Positions 1-13,000 of a DNA stretch of 64,000 bases are shown in pieces; position 1 is the first letter of the stretch, and each line of letters begins with the position of its first letter. The stretch spans positions 272,542 through 336,541 of the forward strand of contig NMRA01000421.1 in NCBI GenBank assembly GCA_002633005.1, in the 5' to 3' direction. The translations under genes and the position numbers were made by a program. The notes below the pieces were generated by a model. It saw nothing but the letters and a program-made list of their open reading frames with translations. It was not told the origin of the DNA and searched no databases. The stretch is from Phoronis australis (lineage: Eukaryota; Phoronida; Phoronidae).

Positions 1-395
1 TCACACTTTTGTTAGCTGCAGAAGACCACTCACTAAAATAGGAATTTTATGGTTATTCATTGCGAAGGTATGTGTTTGTGGCATCCATATGCTGAACTGG
101 AATTAATGATTCACAAATAATGTGTTAACTAAGAGCGTAGACTAAAGGTGAAATTTTGTGAAAAAAAATATTTTCAGTGTATTATTTGGACAGTTGGCAT
201 GGTTATCTTAGGAATAGTATTTAAATATCAACATTTTAAAGAGTGCAGAAAAGATATGCTGTGTGTTGTGCGTTTTTGAGAATGTTAACAATTACGGACA
301 ACTCTTAAGGCCTTTAAGAAATAATAGTTATCACTTCTTTGGCATAGCAATTCAGTTTCCTTCACTGTACCTGAAATGTACTAAAACTGTTTCAG

Positions 396-1934
396 CCTCA
401 CGGTCAATGCTAGAGGATGTTGTATATTGTCGGGCTCGTCATGTCGTTGGTGAAATAGAGAGGACAGAAGAGGCAGCAATGGCCCTACAGATTGCTGATT
501 ATGCTAAATTTGGAGAATTGATGGTGAAAAGCCATAATTCTCTTAGGTAAATAATCATTGTACACAGTGGCTGTTCTTGATTATTTTGGCTGATTTTGTT
601 GCATCAATCGGCTAAGACATCTGACTGGGTCTCAATGATCACTTCCAATCAGATGTCTTAGCTGGTTGCCCCGGCATAACAGGTCAAGTCAATCAAGTGC
701 AGCCAATGTGTTGTTCTGTATTAAATGAATCTCGTAAAAAATTTGATTTCTGTCAAAAAATAGCTGAGTTCTATGTACTAATAATATTTTCATATTATTG
801 TTACAGTATTCTTTTTGTTTAAGTTATTGTCTTAATTTTAAAAATCAAATCATCTTTTTTGACAAATATATTTTCCAGATAAATTACAGCTTACATGTCA
901 GTTAGATAGGTTTGACACAATTTTATTTTATCATGGAATTTTATGTTTTATATTTTGGTCTTTGCTTACTACAAATCTGCAAAACAAAGTGGGGTCATCA
1001 CTGAAAGGCTTTTTCGAAGAGACAGTATGGCTTAGTGGTTTCAGCTCCGGGCTCTCGTTTGGGATACCAGGGTTCAAATTTTGGCTTCACTGACAGACAA
1101 TCGAGCATAGCACAACAGTTTCCCCTCCTCTGAGTTGGGTCTTACTATTTATTGTATGCAAGGGCGTGAATGAGAACCTAGATGTAATGCAAAAACGATT
1201 TCTGAGGCTGTGCTCATATTATTAAAAGACTTTTTCACCTTGCAGAGATGACTACGAGGTGTCATGCAGTGAACTTGACCAACTAGTAGAGTTGGCCATA
1301 GCCGTGCCTGGTGTGTACGGGTCAAGAATGACCGGGGGAGGATTTGGTGGATGTACTGTCACTCTAGTCTCTGCTGATGCTGTTGAGAGGACCATAGATC
1401 ACATCAAGGTACCATACTGTCTTTGACTTGTGTTTATTAACATCTTAACAATAGCACTGGTTAACATTTTGTACACAAACATGCTGAAAATATTCACATT
1501 TTGTGAGCAACTCCATTCCCAGACTCATAGTCCCCATGTATGGAGTTTGGTCACTAGGTGTGGAGTACTTTCAGCAAACGTGTGTAATTTAGGCTTTAAA
1601 ATTTGTACCACCAGTTTACTGTCTGTTGGTCCATGCTTTGCTGTCTGCTGGTTCGAGGTTAGGAGATAGGTTAGGAGATCAAACACAGAATTTTGAAGTG
1701 CAGCTATCAGATATAATCTTCTGCGTTTTGTAGACATTTAATTAAAAATGTTGCAGTCACTACAAAGAGTGATACATAGCGGGTTAGGGTGACATTGTGA
1801 ATATATGTCAAGACTTAGTCTGTTGTTTAAACACTATCTGTTACATAGAATTTCTTTTTCAGTCCAAGTACACTGGTTCTGCGACTTTTTACGTATGTCA
1901 CCCATCAGATGGAGCAAGGCCACTGAAGCTCTGA
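396..1934 (+). CDS. GALK1: Galactokinase 1, C-terminal part (gene enters from the left edge)
   Basis: This is the 3' end of a galactokinase, the cytosolic GHMP-family kinase that phosphorylates galactose at C1 in the Leloir pathway. Three coding exons join in frame: 396-546 (after TTTCAG, first two bases finish a split codon), 1246-1408 (after CTTGCAG) and 1863-1934 (ends in TGA). They give about 128 residues of a protein that is normally about 390 long. Exon 396-546 has [13 protein letters not shown] and the [13 protein letters not shown] helix. Exon 1246-1408 has the third GHMP motif, [16 protein letters not shown], the glycine-rich loop near the phosphates. The last exon has the TATFY-like [18 protein letters not shown] tail. 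The exon borders and the order of these blocks fit vertebrate GALK1; GALK2 has a different C-terminal half. The N-terminal kinase half lies outside the window. It is in the same orientation as B9D1, about 2.1 kb downstream. Confidence 0.92.
611..662. repeat. Near-perfect hairpin in a GALK1 intron
   Basis: Bases 611-628 pair with 645-662 at 17 of 18 positions around a 16-base loop. The arms contain GCTAAGACATCTGA. No flanking target duplication is obvious, so this could be the core of a tiny palindromic element or a structured intron segment. Confidence 0.7.
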
Positions 1935-4051
1935 AAGCTGGACTTAATTTTTGGGATTAGCTTTAGGCACATTTTGATTTCTTAGGTGAATTCTCTGTGC
2001 AGTGGTGGATTTCAAATATTCAGTAGTATTTTAAACAAGTGGAAGCAAACATGTTTTTAACTGCTGACGCACAAAAGTTGGAAGACTAATTAAACATCTT
2101 TGATTGACAGTTTGTTAACCAGTAATTTAGAAATAATGGTAGTGAGGAGCATGTGTACTTTTTGGCTGGTGCTTAATTTGTAAATGAGCCAACAATTTAA
2201 ACATTGAGTAATAAGCTAACAAGCCTTTCAAGCATGTCGTTAGAATCTGCCAGGAGTTGCTGACAGTTTGGCAATTTGTTGATGGACTGGTCAAAGAGAA
2301 GTTGCAGTGTACAGTTACTGTCAGTACTTATTGACTGTACTACAAACTCGTCGTAATGACGAGGTAAAAGCCCACTTCATCTGCAGAGTAAGTTTTCTTC
2401 ATCAGCTAGAATGAGGGGGAAGTAATATGAATATTTATACTACAGTGGCCACGTCTGTCTGTAATTAGAATTTGCCACCATGACAGTTATTGTCAGTCGT
2501 TTTGTTATTGAACTAGCTGCCATGATGAAAAAGGCATTTTTCCTCGATTATTTTTGTAACATACTGTTACCTGTACCTGTACGTGTACAAGTACCTCCCA
2601 TTCCTGGTGTAAGTATGATTCTATATGTCGTGTGGTGTAAAGGGCACCTGAGACCAGCTTCAGACTTTGTTGTGGTGCTTATAATTGGATTTTACTCAAT
2701 ATGCAACCCCACCTGAATAAGCACGCTCCTCGGGAGATTTTTAGATGACAGGCTTACATAAACACCTGGTAATATTGAAAACATGTTGTGTTGAAACATA
2801 TTTTTTGTGTAATGGGATATTTCTTTTAATCCTGCATTTAATTGAAGTAATTGAATTGTTGTGGTCTACTGATTGTTGCTAGTCTGTGTTGTTAAATTGT
2901 GCTAAATTAATTTATGCTGTATGCAATGAGTTTCAAACAAATATTATACATGCATGATGTTATGAATTATAGAATATTCTGAATTTCATAACTGTCTTGT
3001 TTATTTCCATATTCATTACAGCAATATACAGAAAAACCAAACATTTCTGCATAGTGAACAAAACACTCCATTGCCATCAATTCCAAATTCAGAGGTCAAT
3101 GTTAAGACTGACGAGAATGGTTAGGATATATGAAGGAATGTCTGTGCACGTTTGTTATGAATAAATTGACAACTATAGAGATCAATAAAACTAATTGAGC
3201 CCCAAGCAATGTCTTTTTTTTAATATGTAAATATTTTATTATGTCAAAAAACAACCCAACCATCTCTGATTTTATCAAAATCGTTATCCCCATAAACATT
3301 CTGTTATCGTCTGCTGACCGATAAAAATCTGCCTACAGAGGGGGCTACAAACGCGCTTCCATTACATAAATACCAACTCGATTTAAACCACCTGCGACTG
3401 TGAAATTGGTCTTGATCGGAATTGTTCCTTTGTCAAAATAGGTGTAACTTCTTGGCTTCTAAGGAAATGACAGCTGGATATGACTTGGAGACAAGAGGCT
3501 TTACAAGTTGAGCATCCTGGGTTGTCTATTGGCTGAATATGGTGTATGGCAGTAACAAACTGTCAATTACTTACAAAATCAGAACATCTCATTTGACTTA
3601 GGGACTAGTTCAAGACCGCCGGGCAATTTTGTTGAATAAGTGCTTGGTTTGAAATCACTAGTTAGTTTCTTTGGTGGGATGTGGGTGATACTTTTGCTTA
3701 GAGGAAATGAAAGATTTCTTCTCAATTTCTGTTTTGTTTCATGATAATCTTCCGCTGTGGCAGAACGTTTGATTTAGCTCACAGAAAATGAAATGAAATG
3801 GAGCAAGAAAGCAACTTTTGTCATGAATACGAGTTCAGCTTTAAACTTGAATTATGAGCAACAGTGAAAAGTATGAATGTGTGGTTAATCTCCGGCAGAG
3901 TGCCTATTGCTCAATTGCATTTTATTCAGTTCATCTACAGGCGTTAGTCGTGGGATGTTTATGGTAAATACAAATTTTATCAATAGATGTCTCTAGATGT
4001 TCGCAATTTTCATAGTTGAGTTATTGCTGAGTCACATTCCTAATATGAAAA
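1935..4051. other. Spacer between GALK1 and B9D1
   Basis: I see no exon here. It should hold the GALK1 3' UTR; a possible poly(A) signal AATAAA occurs at 3184-3189, far from the stop, so the true end is unclear. The part just upstream of 4052 should hold the B9D1 promoter, but no CpG-rich island or clear core element is visible. Confidence 0.5.
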
Positions 4052-7000
4052 ATGGCGGCGACGGGATCTGTGTTTTTGTTTATGTTAGGAGGGCAAATCG
4101 AAACCGCTGACGTAAGGATCCACACCTTAATTCTGTTAACTGTTAAGCTGTTATTTTGGTATTGGTTGTGTTTGTAAGGTAAACTTATTGCTTTGAAAAT
4201 CTTTAAGCCCTCGTTCCGTCTCAAAAAAATTAGCTTGCTAGTTTTGGACTTGCCTTGGACTTCTTGGAGTTGGAGAGTGGAGTCAGTGGAGTCACAGTCA
4301 GTGGAGTCACTTGACACTTGTGACTTGGACTGGTAGGTTTGATTTTGACTTGACACTGACACTGTCAGCAGGTCAGTGTCAGTGTGTGAGACTCTCTTAC
4401 TCCAGTCTCCAATTTAAAGCCAAAGCAATCTACTATAGTCCGATTACCTCTCGTCGTCAGTCTTCTAAGGTCGTCCGCCATCTTGTTTCGCGTGCAGCGC
4501 TGCCACGCGGGACTTAGCGTTCCANGGGTGAGTAAGACAATAAGCCGGTTTTATGCTTAGGCGGACGACTATAGGGTTTCGGAGTGTATATTGATTCTAC
4601 CCGATTGAAACCTTTGCTGCCCATTTTGTAAGCCCAGGTACATTCTGTAGATTTTCAATTTCAGCAAAAACGGACGCGAGGAACGCGCATTATAGTTTAC
4701 ACCTGCTGGGATTGTGAATATATACATGTAAATATATATGTCAGGGCTCGACGCTATTAAAATTGCCAGATCGCATTTTGCGACCTAGCCAAAATCCCAG
4801 GTTGCATTTTCAAAATCCAGCTCGCATAAATGCCAGGTCGCAAAATTTTCCTGCCATTTTAACGCGCCAAAATTGATTTTTAGATCATCGAGAAAATGTT
4901 TAGATAATATGCTCTTACCTGAAGTGTTAAATACTCACAAATTTCAAATCGCAAAATTGAATTGGTTCATGCAGGTACGGTATTACTGTTCTTCTCCACC
5001 GCCATTGAAAGGCTCAGAGCGCAAGGCAAATTGCCGATGTAAAAGTTGAATCAGTGCTCTCTAACTGACACCTGCATTCGACTAGCTAAGTTGGCCATGT
5101 GAAAAGGGAGAAAATGCCCGTTGAAAAAGTATCCGCGATTTTGCTACGCCTGACCTGCTACTGGCTGTCACTAAAGTCGTTAAAGATGTAAACTAACTCG
5201 GCAAATTGCCTCTACTTTTTGTTCGCAGCCCAAATTTTGCAACTTAACTCGTCGTTTGAAAAACATCTGTCGAAAAAAAACGTGAAACGATGCCCTAAAC
5301 GAATGATGTATTTGGATGCGCGGGTACAATTCAGTGCAAATTTCGCAACAAAAACGTGGTACGTATGCTGTTCACGTACTCAACTATAAGTTTTCCATGA
5401 AATGAATAGTATCGAAATAATTCCCGACTCCGTGCGGGTTGCCATCAGGTAATTCAAGTTTGCTCCTCAATACCTGCCAAGTACGGGAAAAATAGGTCAG
5501 TCACAAAACGACACGCAAGTCACTAGTTTTAACTTTCTTTCGGAGGTATAAAACAAAGCCGGGATTTGGTTTCTACGTATTGAGAAAAGACGTTTTTTTT
5601 AAAACTAAATTTGTTGTGTAAAATGAGAGTGACACACCATTTTGGCTGCGTGTCAATTTTAAACCACGAGCGGTCGTTTGTAGTGCGCTATGATGGGCGC
5701 TAGCCTGAACAATGGGCGCTTAATTGGAAATTCTCAAAAGTTAAGGGGGAACGCTCAGTAGATTACTGAGTGTTTATGAAGCGCTTCAAAGGTAGGGAGT
5801 GGGCTTGTGCGTGAGCGTAGTCGAGTGTTTGCGATAATAAGATATTAAAAGACTGCAATGGATAAGAAACGTTATAATAATACGATTTTGCGAGGCAGAC
5901 TTTATCTAGTAGGGATGACTTACTGGATATCGTTACCACCTACACTGTACCCTACACTGCCTGCTTCTGCCCGAGCAAGATTGTTTCTATTGGAGTCTGA
6001 ACATTTTACGGCAACGATGGTCCAGCAGGGAGCGAAAAGTTGCCAAGGGGGAGGGGATGTATGATGAGAGGAATAAAAAGTTCGCTAGCCACAATTTCGC
6101 ATCTAGTACCCGTTTAGTTGCAATAGCTGGCTACGGGCATAGAATATTGGGCTTAGGGAACATCGACCTCGGGAAACATCGGAACAGGAAAATTTCAGTT
6201 CTGAGTTCTATCGGTCCCGGGGAATGTCGTAAAGCACCTGGTCTTCTATAACCGCCAGGAATGTATGAATTCATCTTCTAATAAACCACTGGCATCCAGG
6301 TGCTTAACAGAGCCAAACCGTTATACTCTTTCATTTGGGCCTGTCACTATTCTCTTTTCGTGTGCAGTTTTGAAGTGGTGCGTTCGCGTGAGTTCACTGG
6401 AGTAGGCTTCACGTTGGCAACAACGAATGAAAGACCAATCATATTTCGCACACGAAGCCCCAGAAACAAGTAAAGGGGTTCGAAAATTTCTTAGCAACTA
6501 AAAGTCGTCTGGCGATTAATAGGTTGTCATTTTCACTTTGGTTGACTTATGCGATAAAAACGAGACGTATATCTCCAAGTCACCATTGTCTGCCGGGNGG
6601 AAAATTTCAGTTCTGAGTTCTATCGGTCTTCTATAACCGCCAGGAATGTATGAATTCATCTTCTAATAAACCACTGGCATCCAGGTGCTTAACAGAGCCA
6701 AACCGTTATACTCTTTCATTTGGGCCTGTCACTATTCTCTTTTCGTGTGCAGTTTTGAAGTTGTGCGTTCGCGTGAGTTCACTGGAGTAGGCTTCACGTT
6801 GGCAACAACAAATGAAAGACCAATCATATTTCGCACACGAAGCCCCAGAAACAAGTAAAGGGGTTCGAAAATTTCTTAGCAACTAAAAGTCGTCTGGCGA
6901 TTAATAGGTTGTCATTTTCACTTTGGTTGACTTATGCGATAAAAACGAGACGTATATCTCCAAGTCACCATTGTCTGCCGGGACCGCTTGGGCGCTAACA

Positions 7001-10000
7001 ACGGGACCGACCAGTGCCGCAGTGCGATATCAGGGATATTGTCGTGGATTTTTGGTATATGGAATACGGACATCTTACGCAAAAAATAAAGATATTTGTC
7101 CACCACAAAGTATGGTAAGTTGACTGCTTAAGAATTAGTAGAAACATCGTTTTGTGACGTTTTATCACGTGCTATGCAGTGGCCCGAAACTTTCTTCGGC
7201 GAATCCGGAAATTTGCAAAAGTGGCGGAAAATGTTAGCCAATGAAACGCGTCTAAGATTGATTCTTCATATCCCATGTTCACGCGACCTGCTTACAGTCA
7301 CCGGGAGGGTTTTTCTCTATTAGTGTTCGTTTGAACTTGGATTTGGCAGCAACCAAATTACGTTCGGATTAACAAGAGTTGCTTTATCGGTATCTGCCGA
7401 GAAGTGTAAAAACTCAGCTCGCATACGTTGGAAATTCCAGGTCGCATTTTGCGACTTGATACGAGTTGACAAAAATCTCAGCTCGCATTTCCAAATTTCA
7501 GGTCGCAAATGCGACCTGCAGCTCGTTATGTCGAGCCCTGTATGTCACATGCCTATGAAGCGTAAAAGGCAGTTGGTTCATAGAGACGTCTATATTTACG
7601 ATGGATACCTCTCAACTGAACTTGTCCACAAAAGCATTTCTATGAATATTATTGTGATTTGCTGTCGCAATAATTATTTTCAACGAGATGATGATATTAG
7701 TAATGATTGATTATCTGTTTCACATCTTGAGCCATCGTTTCTAGTTTTAATTGCCTGTGTCCTTTTAAACTAGTCTTTAAAGCATGATTTTGCAAAAGTG
7801 CTGTTTATAGAAACCAAGAGCGTGCACTTGAAACATGTAGTTAAAGTAAATGACAAGATTATCCAACTCGAGAATTGAAGCAGCGACAACACTAAAACTG
7901 GCAAGCATACTCGCCATTCAGCTAATAAGTAATTGCCCATTAGCGAGTGGCTAATAGAGGCTTATATAATCCACCGGAAGCACGTTTCACAGCATTACGC
8001 TGTTTGTGTCCGAAACTCTTATGGAATTCACTGTAACATTTTAGAGCATTAAATACTAGTTTATTTTTACAGAAATCCTAAGGGTGTCAGTCATGGACCC
8101 ACTGACAGTTCTGGGGTCGCTTTTGCTACTAACTTACTGTTATGAAATTGGTTTCAAAATTTTTTTCGTAGACCGCTTTAAGCTTGTTTGCTTCAATGGC
8201 AATGACCAAGTCAGTGGGTTGTATTGTACTAGACAGTCGTGCGTGATTTAGCTTTTCTTGGATAAAGATTTTCTTGCAAAGTAATTAGTGTCTAGTCATC
8301 AACTCTCAAGACTTGCTTGCAAATGGAAAAATGCTGTGAGCGCAAGTGTAACGGGGGCTTGATGTATAATTGGCTGTAGTTTGCCAAAATAAATTATTCG
8401 CAGAGTTCAACCTAAATCAATGTGATTCAGATTCTCTCCAGCTGTCTCTAGTTTAAAGATTCTCACTTAACTAACGTGACAACAGAAGCTCAGATCTGCA
8501 ACCTTTCTGGTGCACGGCAGAAACTAGAATATAGCACTGACCAATGGCCTTATGGTGAAGCTCCAGCACACTCAACCTGAACAACCCTGGTTCGATTCTT
8601 CTAAAACACCTACTTTTTACATACACTAACTTTTATTTAACAACATATATAAAATATACCACTATCACACAAGCAACTCAGCAGTGGTTGGTAACCTAGA
8701 TTCGTTTTAGTAGACCCAGGGCTCAAATTAATGAGCTGCATGTCACATTTGCGACCTGAAATTTGTAAATGTGAGCTGAGATTAGTCGACTCTATTCTTT
8801 ATTTTTCATTGATATACAGAACATAGAAACAAAGAAGTAAAAGAAAAAATACAAGCCATTCTCACACATCATACGCACGCACACACTCCCCCTCAACCTA
8901 ACCACCCACTTGAGCTAGGATGTTGTCAGGAAAAAGTTATGGTTTACCGGTTTCTCAGGAATTCTAATTGATGCGAGCCAAGCCGAATTTCAAAGACTTT
9001 AATTCAGATCAAATGTGAATCAAAACAGCCGACGTGCTGGTTCGACAGTCATGATTATTTCCTTTCCCGACAAAAAAAACCGGCAAAGATTACTGGTTCA
9101 GATGCAGAATTTTTCATTAGAGTAAGAAGAAAAAAGCAAGATTGATAACTTTTTGGGTAGCCGGTGTTTGGTAGGGTAGAAGTAACACAATTATGGCTCC
9201 TCGTGAAGAAAGTTTTCAAGTCTGCCAGTCTCCTTTAGGAAGACGGACAGACGTTTCCATTTGTTGCCATGCACTATATGTTGTAGGCATGTAACAATGC
9301 CATCCAGTAGGTTGCTCCTTAGCCTATAAAAAGCTGGGCAAGACTCTACCAGGTGTTTAGGATATTCTACGTCAGTACCACACTCGGGACACACAGGGCT
9401 CCCCAGTCCCCATATGCCCAGTAATGTGTCTGTGTCGGGCTAGGTTGCAGTGGCCCGTCAAAATTTGAATGTCGTGTCTTATACCCAATCTATCTAGACT
9501 CAGAAGGCTTTTTGAACCTTTTGGTTCAATCACGTTGGGAAAATTCTCCTTGGTTTCTCTGCAGGAGTTAAGTGATGCCCACTGGGCTGCTGACTGGGTA
9601 TGTACCCAGTTTCGTATACTCATCCTGCAACATCCGTAAGATACCGGGATAGCAGGTTCAGGCACAAAATGCAGAACGCTTGCTCCTATCTTTGCGAGTC
9701 TGTCTGCATTCTCATTGCCATCAATTCCCACATGGGCCCTGACCCAGCGTATATTGACGGTTCTTTCAATTGCAAACAAAATTAGCAGAACCTTCTAAAT
9801 ATCGTGAACCAAAGCAATGCCAAGAGACGATTTCTCCTATTGATAACTTGGCTTAATTTCTTCTATTTTCCTCGCTTCATTACTTGAGAATTGTCTCGTT
9901 GCTGATCCACTTTTGAGTGGATTTTCATGGCATGTTGTTCAACAGTGCTTGGTGAGTGACTCTTGATCAAGCTCGTCTGACAGCCTCACAAACCTGTGAC

Positions 10001-13000
10001 TGAATCTGAGTTCTAGTAAGGCATAAGTTGACACCAGTTATATAATCGGTCTGAATTAAAATATATTTTTATGTAAGGTGATTTCATGGCAACTGTAAGT
10101 TACTCTCCTCAAAAATCAGTCCGCTTACATAATGGTGCCATACATCACAAATAATGGGCCATATGATACTGGCAACTTTATCTTGTAGACTTGTACCCTT
10201 TACTTCTTACATGTTCTCTGTATTTGGAATTGTTAAGTCCTTTTTTTCTGATAATTCATCTGATCAGGGAAGTTAAACTTTGGCTCTCATTTTCAGTGGA
10301 AAATAGAAGTTCACCTTTGTTTGCAGTTGTTTGTCATTGAAAATACGTCCAAGGTCAAATGTATTGTGTCCTTGCCAGGTTCTGATGTCTCTGGGATAAG
10401 ATTACTTTATGTAGGCAAGTAATACATCAAAATGTCGCATGTAGTTGAAAGTGTTGTGAGATGTGTTGTTGAAGGTCTTGTGTGATGTGAAGTTTCTATT
10501 CCAGTTTCCTGAGTTCGATGACATTTATTGCCGTTACTGCTTCGTCTACGGACAGGATTGGGTCATTACCTCTGTAAGTACCTTGTTATTTCTTGGGTCC
10601 TATGCTATAGTTTTTGTTATGGTCCAAATGGGTTAATCTCTTGGCCGAGTCAAAACAATAACATCCTTGAAGATAATTTAAAAAGTATTGGTCCAAAGTT
10701 ATATAGGTCTAGGACATTTAGTTCACATAAAAACTTTAATTCCCTTGTTTTTTCCCCAACTGGTTTCGGAGACTTTGATTATGGAGACTTTGATTACGTA
10801 GATATTTTGGCTTAAGTATTAGTTACTTGATACTCATAGCTCGTCTTAAAGTGGCAATTCTTGTTTTAAACAAGTGTGTAGAAAACCAAATATAAAAACA
10901 AACTATTACTGATAAAAACTCTCCAACTTGGGGACAGTGGAAAATTAATTGCTTTGCTCAAGGTCGGAGCTTGTCCCAAATTCTAGTAAAAGACGAAATT
11001 GGCGTCCCAAATTCGAGAATCACCAAAAAGTTGGCGAGATTAGCCACTCTGTAGATTGAAACACATTGTCAGAAATTTGAGAAATACGGTGAATGCCAAA
11101 ATCTTGTAACAAATTACAGAATGACAGTATTTCATTTTTTGCGAGTTTCCATGTCCGAATTTCTAGAGACTGTTCCAAATCGGGGAATTTTTATGGCACT
11201 GCACTGTAAACAAATCTAATAAAAACAATTACTTCTGTTTGTTTCATGGCGGAGTTTGCACCACTCTCAAGCAAATGCTCAAAATTTTGAAAAATGTTCT
11301 TTGGCAATAGCTATGTTAAAAACAAATATAAATATTCTTGAGAAGTTATTTTTGTTGAGAAATTTGACAAAATGAAATATCATTTGTCCGCCATGTTGTG
11401 TCCCTAACTGGAGAATTTTTACCATAACATGAAGGTGTGTTGTTATTGCTAGGGCCTGGAAGAGGGTTATACACAGGTGACTAAGAAAAGCAAAGATGAG
11501 AGACAAGTGTTTGTGTTCAACTTCCCCTTGGATGTAACATTCAAAAGTACAAACCCTTATGGCTGTAAGTGGTCTTTTGTTTCCTTTCTTGTTGACTAGA
11601 GTTGATTTATTACTTTCTGAAAAAGATGTCATTTGGTCACACAGTCACTCTTATTGTGACTGCTCTGTGACTGCTTGCTTTGATCAGTTAGTGCATTCCC
11701 AGAATAATCGGACAAAACACCGTTTCCAAGTCATGCTGACTCATGCTTTTTTACAACAGCTAAAGTGACTGTTAACTGTCCGTGTAACATCCTTTTTAAT
11801 GACTCGATAGAGGTTCCACCATCAGTCGCTAACTTTCTTCTGGGAAATCTCATTTAATTTCCCATCATTATGGAAGGTTACACTGAACATAGTATAGATA
11901 TTTAGTCTTTGTATATGTGCTGTGAAATGAATGATTACGTTTCTTTAAATGATTTAACCCATTCCAATCAAAGTTATATTGAGCACTGTTTCTGCTGGTC
12001 AAAAGTGGTCTACTTCAAAGTAAAATAATAACACCCACAAGCTCCAATTCTACCTCAGTGTAAACATAGAAAAAAGTAATATTTATTTTTCACTTGTTTC
12101 ATGACTCATTTTTTGTGACCACCACACAGTGAAATCCAAACATTCGACACTTGCCATTTTTTGAAATGGTATGTCTCAAGGTAATAGTCGTATTAAGTTA
12201 TCAGTACTCACTGTTCCTTTAGCAATGATTCTGGTGTTTCAGGGCCACAGATTGTCCTGAGTGTGTATGGTCTAGATCTGTTTGGTAATGATGTTGTCAG
12301 GGGTTATGGTAGCTGCCATCTTCCTATCACACCTGGGAGGTAGGTGACTGCAGTCTGATGTATTTCATCCATATTGATACCCTTTTCTGAACTCTTGTCA
12401 AATATCTTGTTTATGATAAAAATTTTCATCTTCACTTCTTTGTTTATGTGCCTGAACATGCGCCATAATTCAGATTTTTTAAAGCTTTTTTGTAAAAAAT
12501 TGAACTGACGTGAGATTAAAGCACAATGACGTGAGATTTTGATTTCATGTCTAAAAATGTGAGTTAAGGTAAATCGTGAAAGTTAACAGATCTTTGTATA
12601 CGGGTCGCAGGTGACTTCATAAAACAGGGTCAAGACTTGATAGGGATTATGTCTTTTGCAACCTGGGTCAATTGCTTGGTGGAAATTTTATATTCCAGTA
12701 AACTAATACACGAAAATAGCAGTACGTGAATGTCTTAAAAAGATAAATTCCTGTTTTATGCAACTGGCCCTAGGTTCGGGGATGTGTTTCTGCATACAAT
12801 CGTGTTACTATGGTGGTAAACAAATAGAGGCCAAAAAATTTCATAATCCGTTCAACCTCCAGCCGTTGACAAGAAAGCTTCGAATATATTCTGGTATGTA
12901 ATTAGACGTGAGCATTATTGATTAGGCCTTAAACGGAAGTCAAGAAGAAGGCGGAAGTCGTGAAGATACTAAACCATCTCAAATCTAATTGACTGCTCCT

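Noticed and set aside
4021-4362. Minus-strand open frame of 113 codons across B9D1 exon 1
   Set aside because: It is antisense to the clear B9D1 first exon, has low complexity, and matches no family; an antisense shadow.
9191-9785. Host RNase H gene
   Set aside because: The frameshift, the CPECG...HLVESCP tail and the lack of flanking exons point to a LINE remnant.
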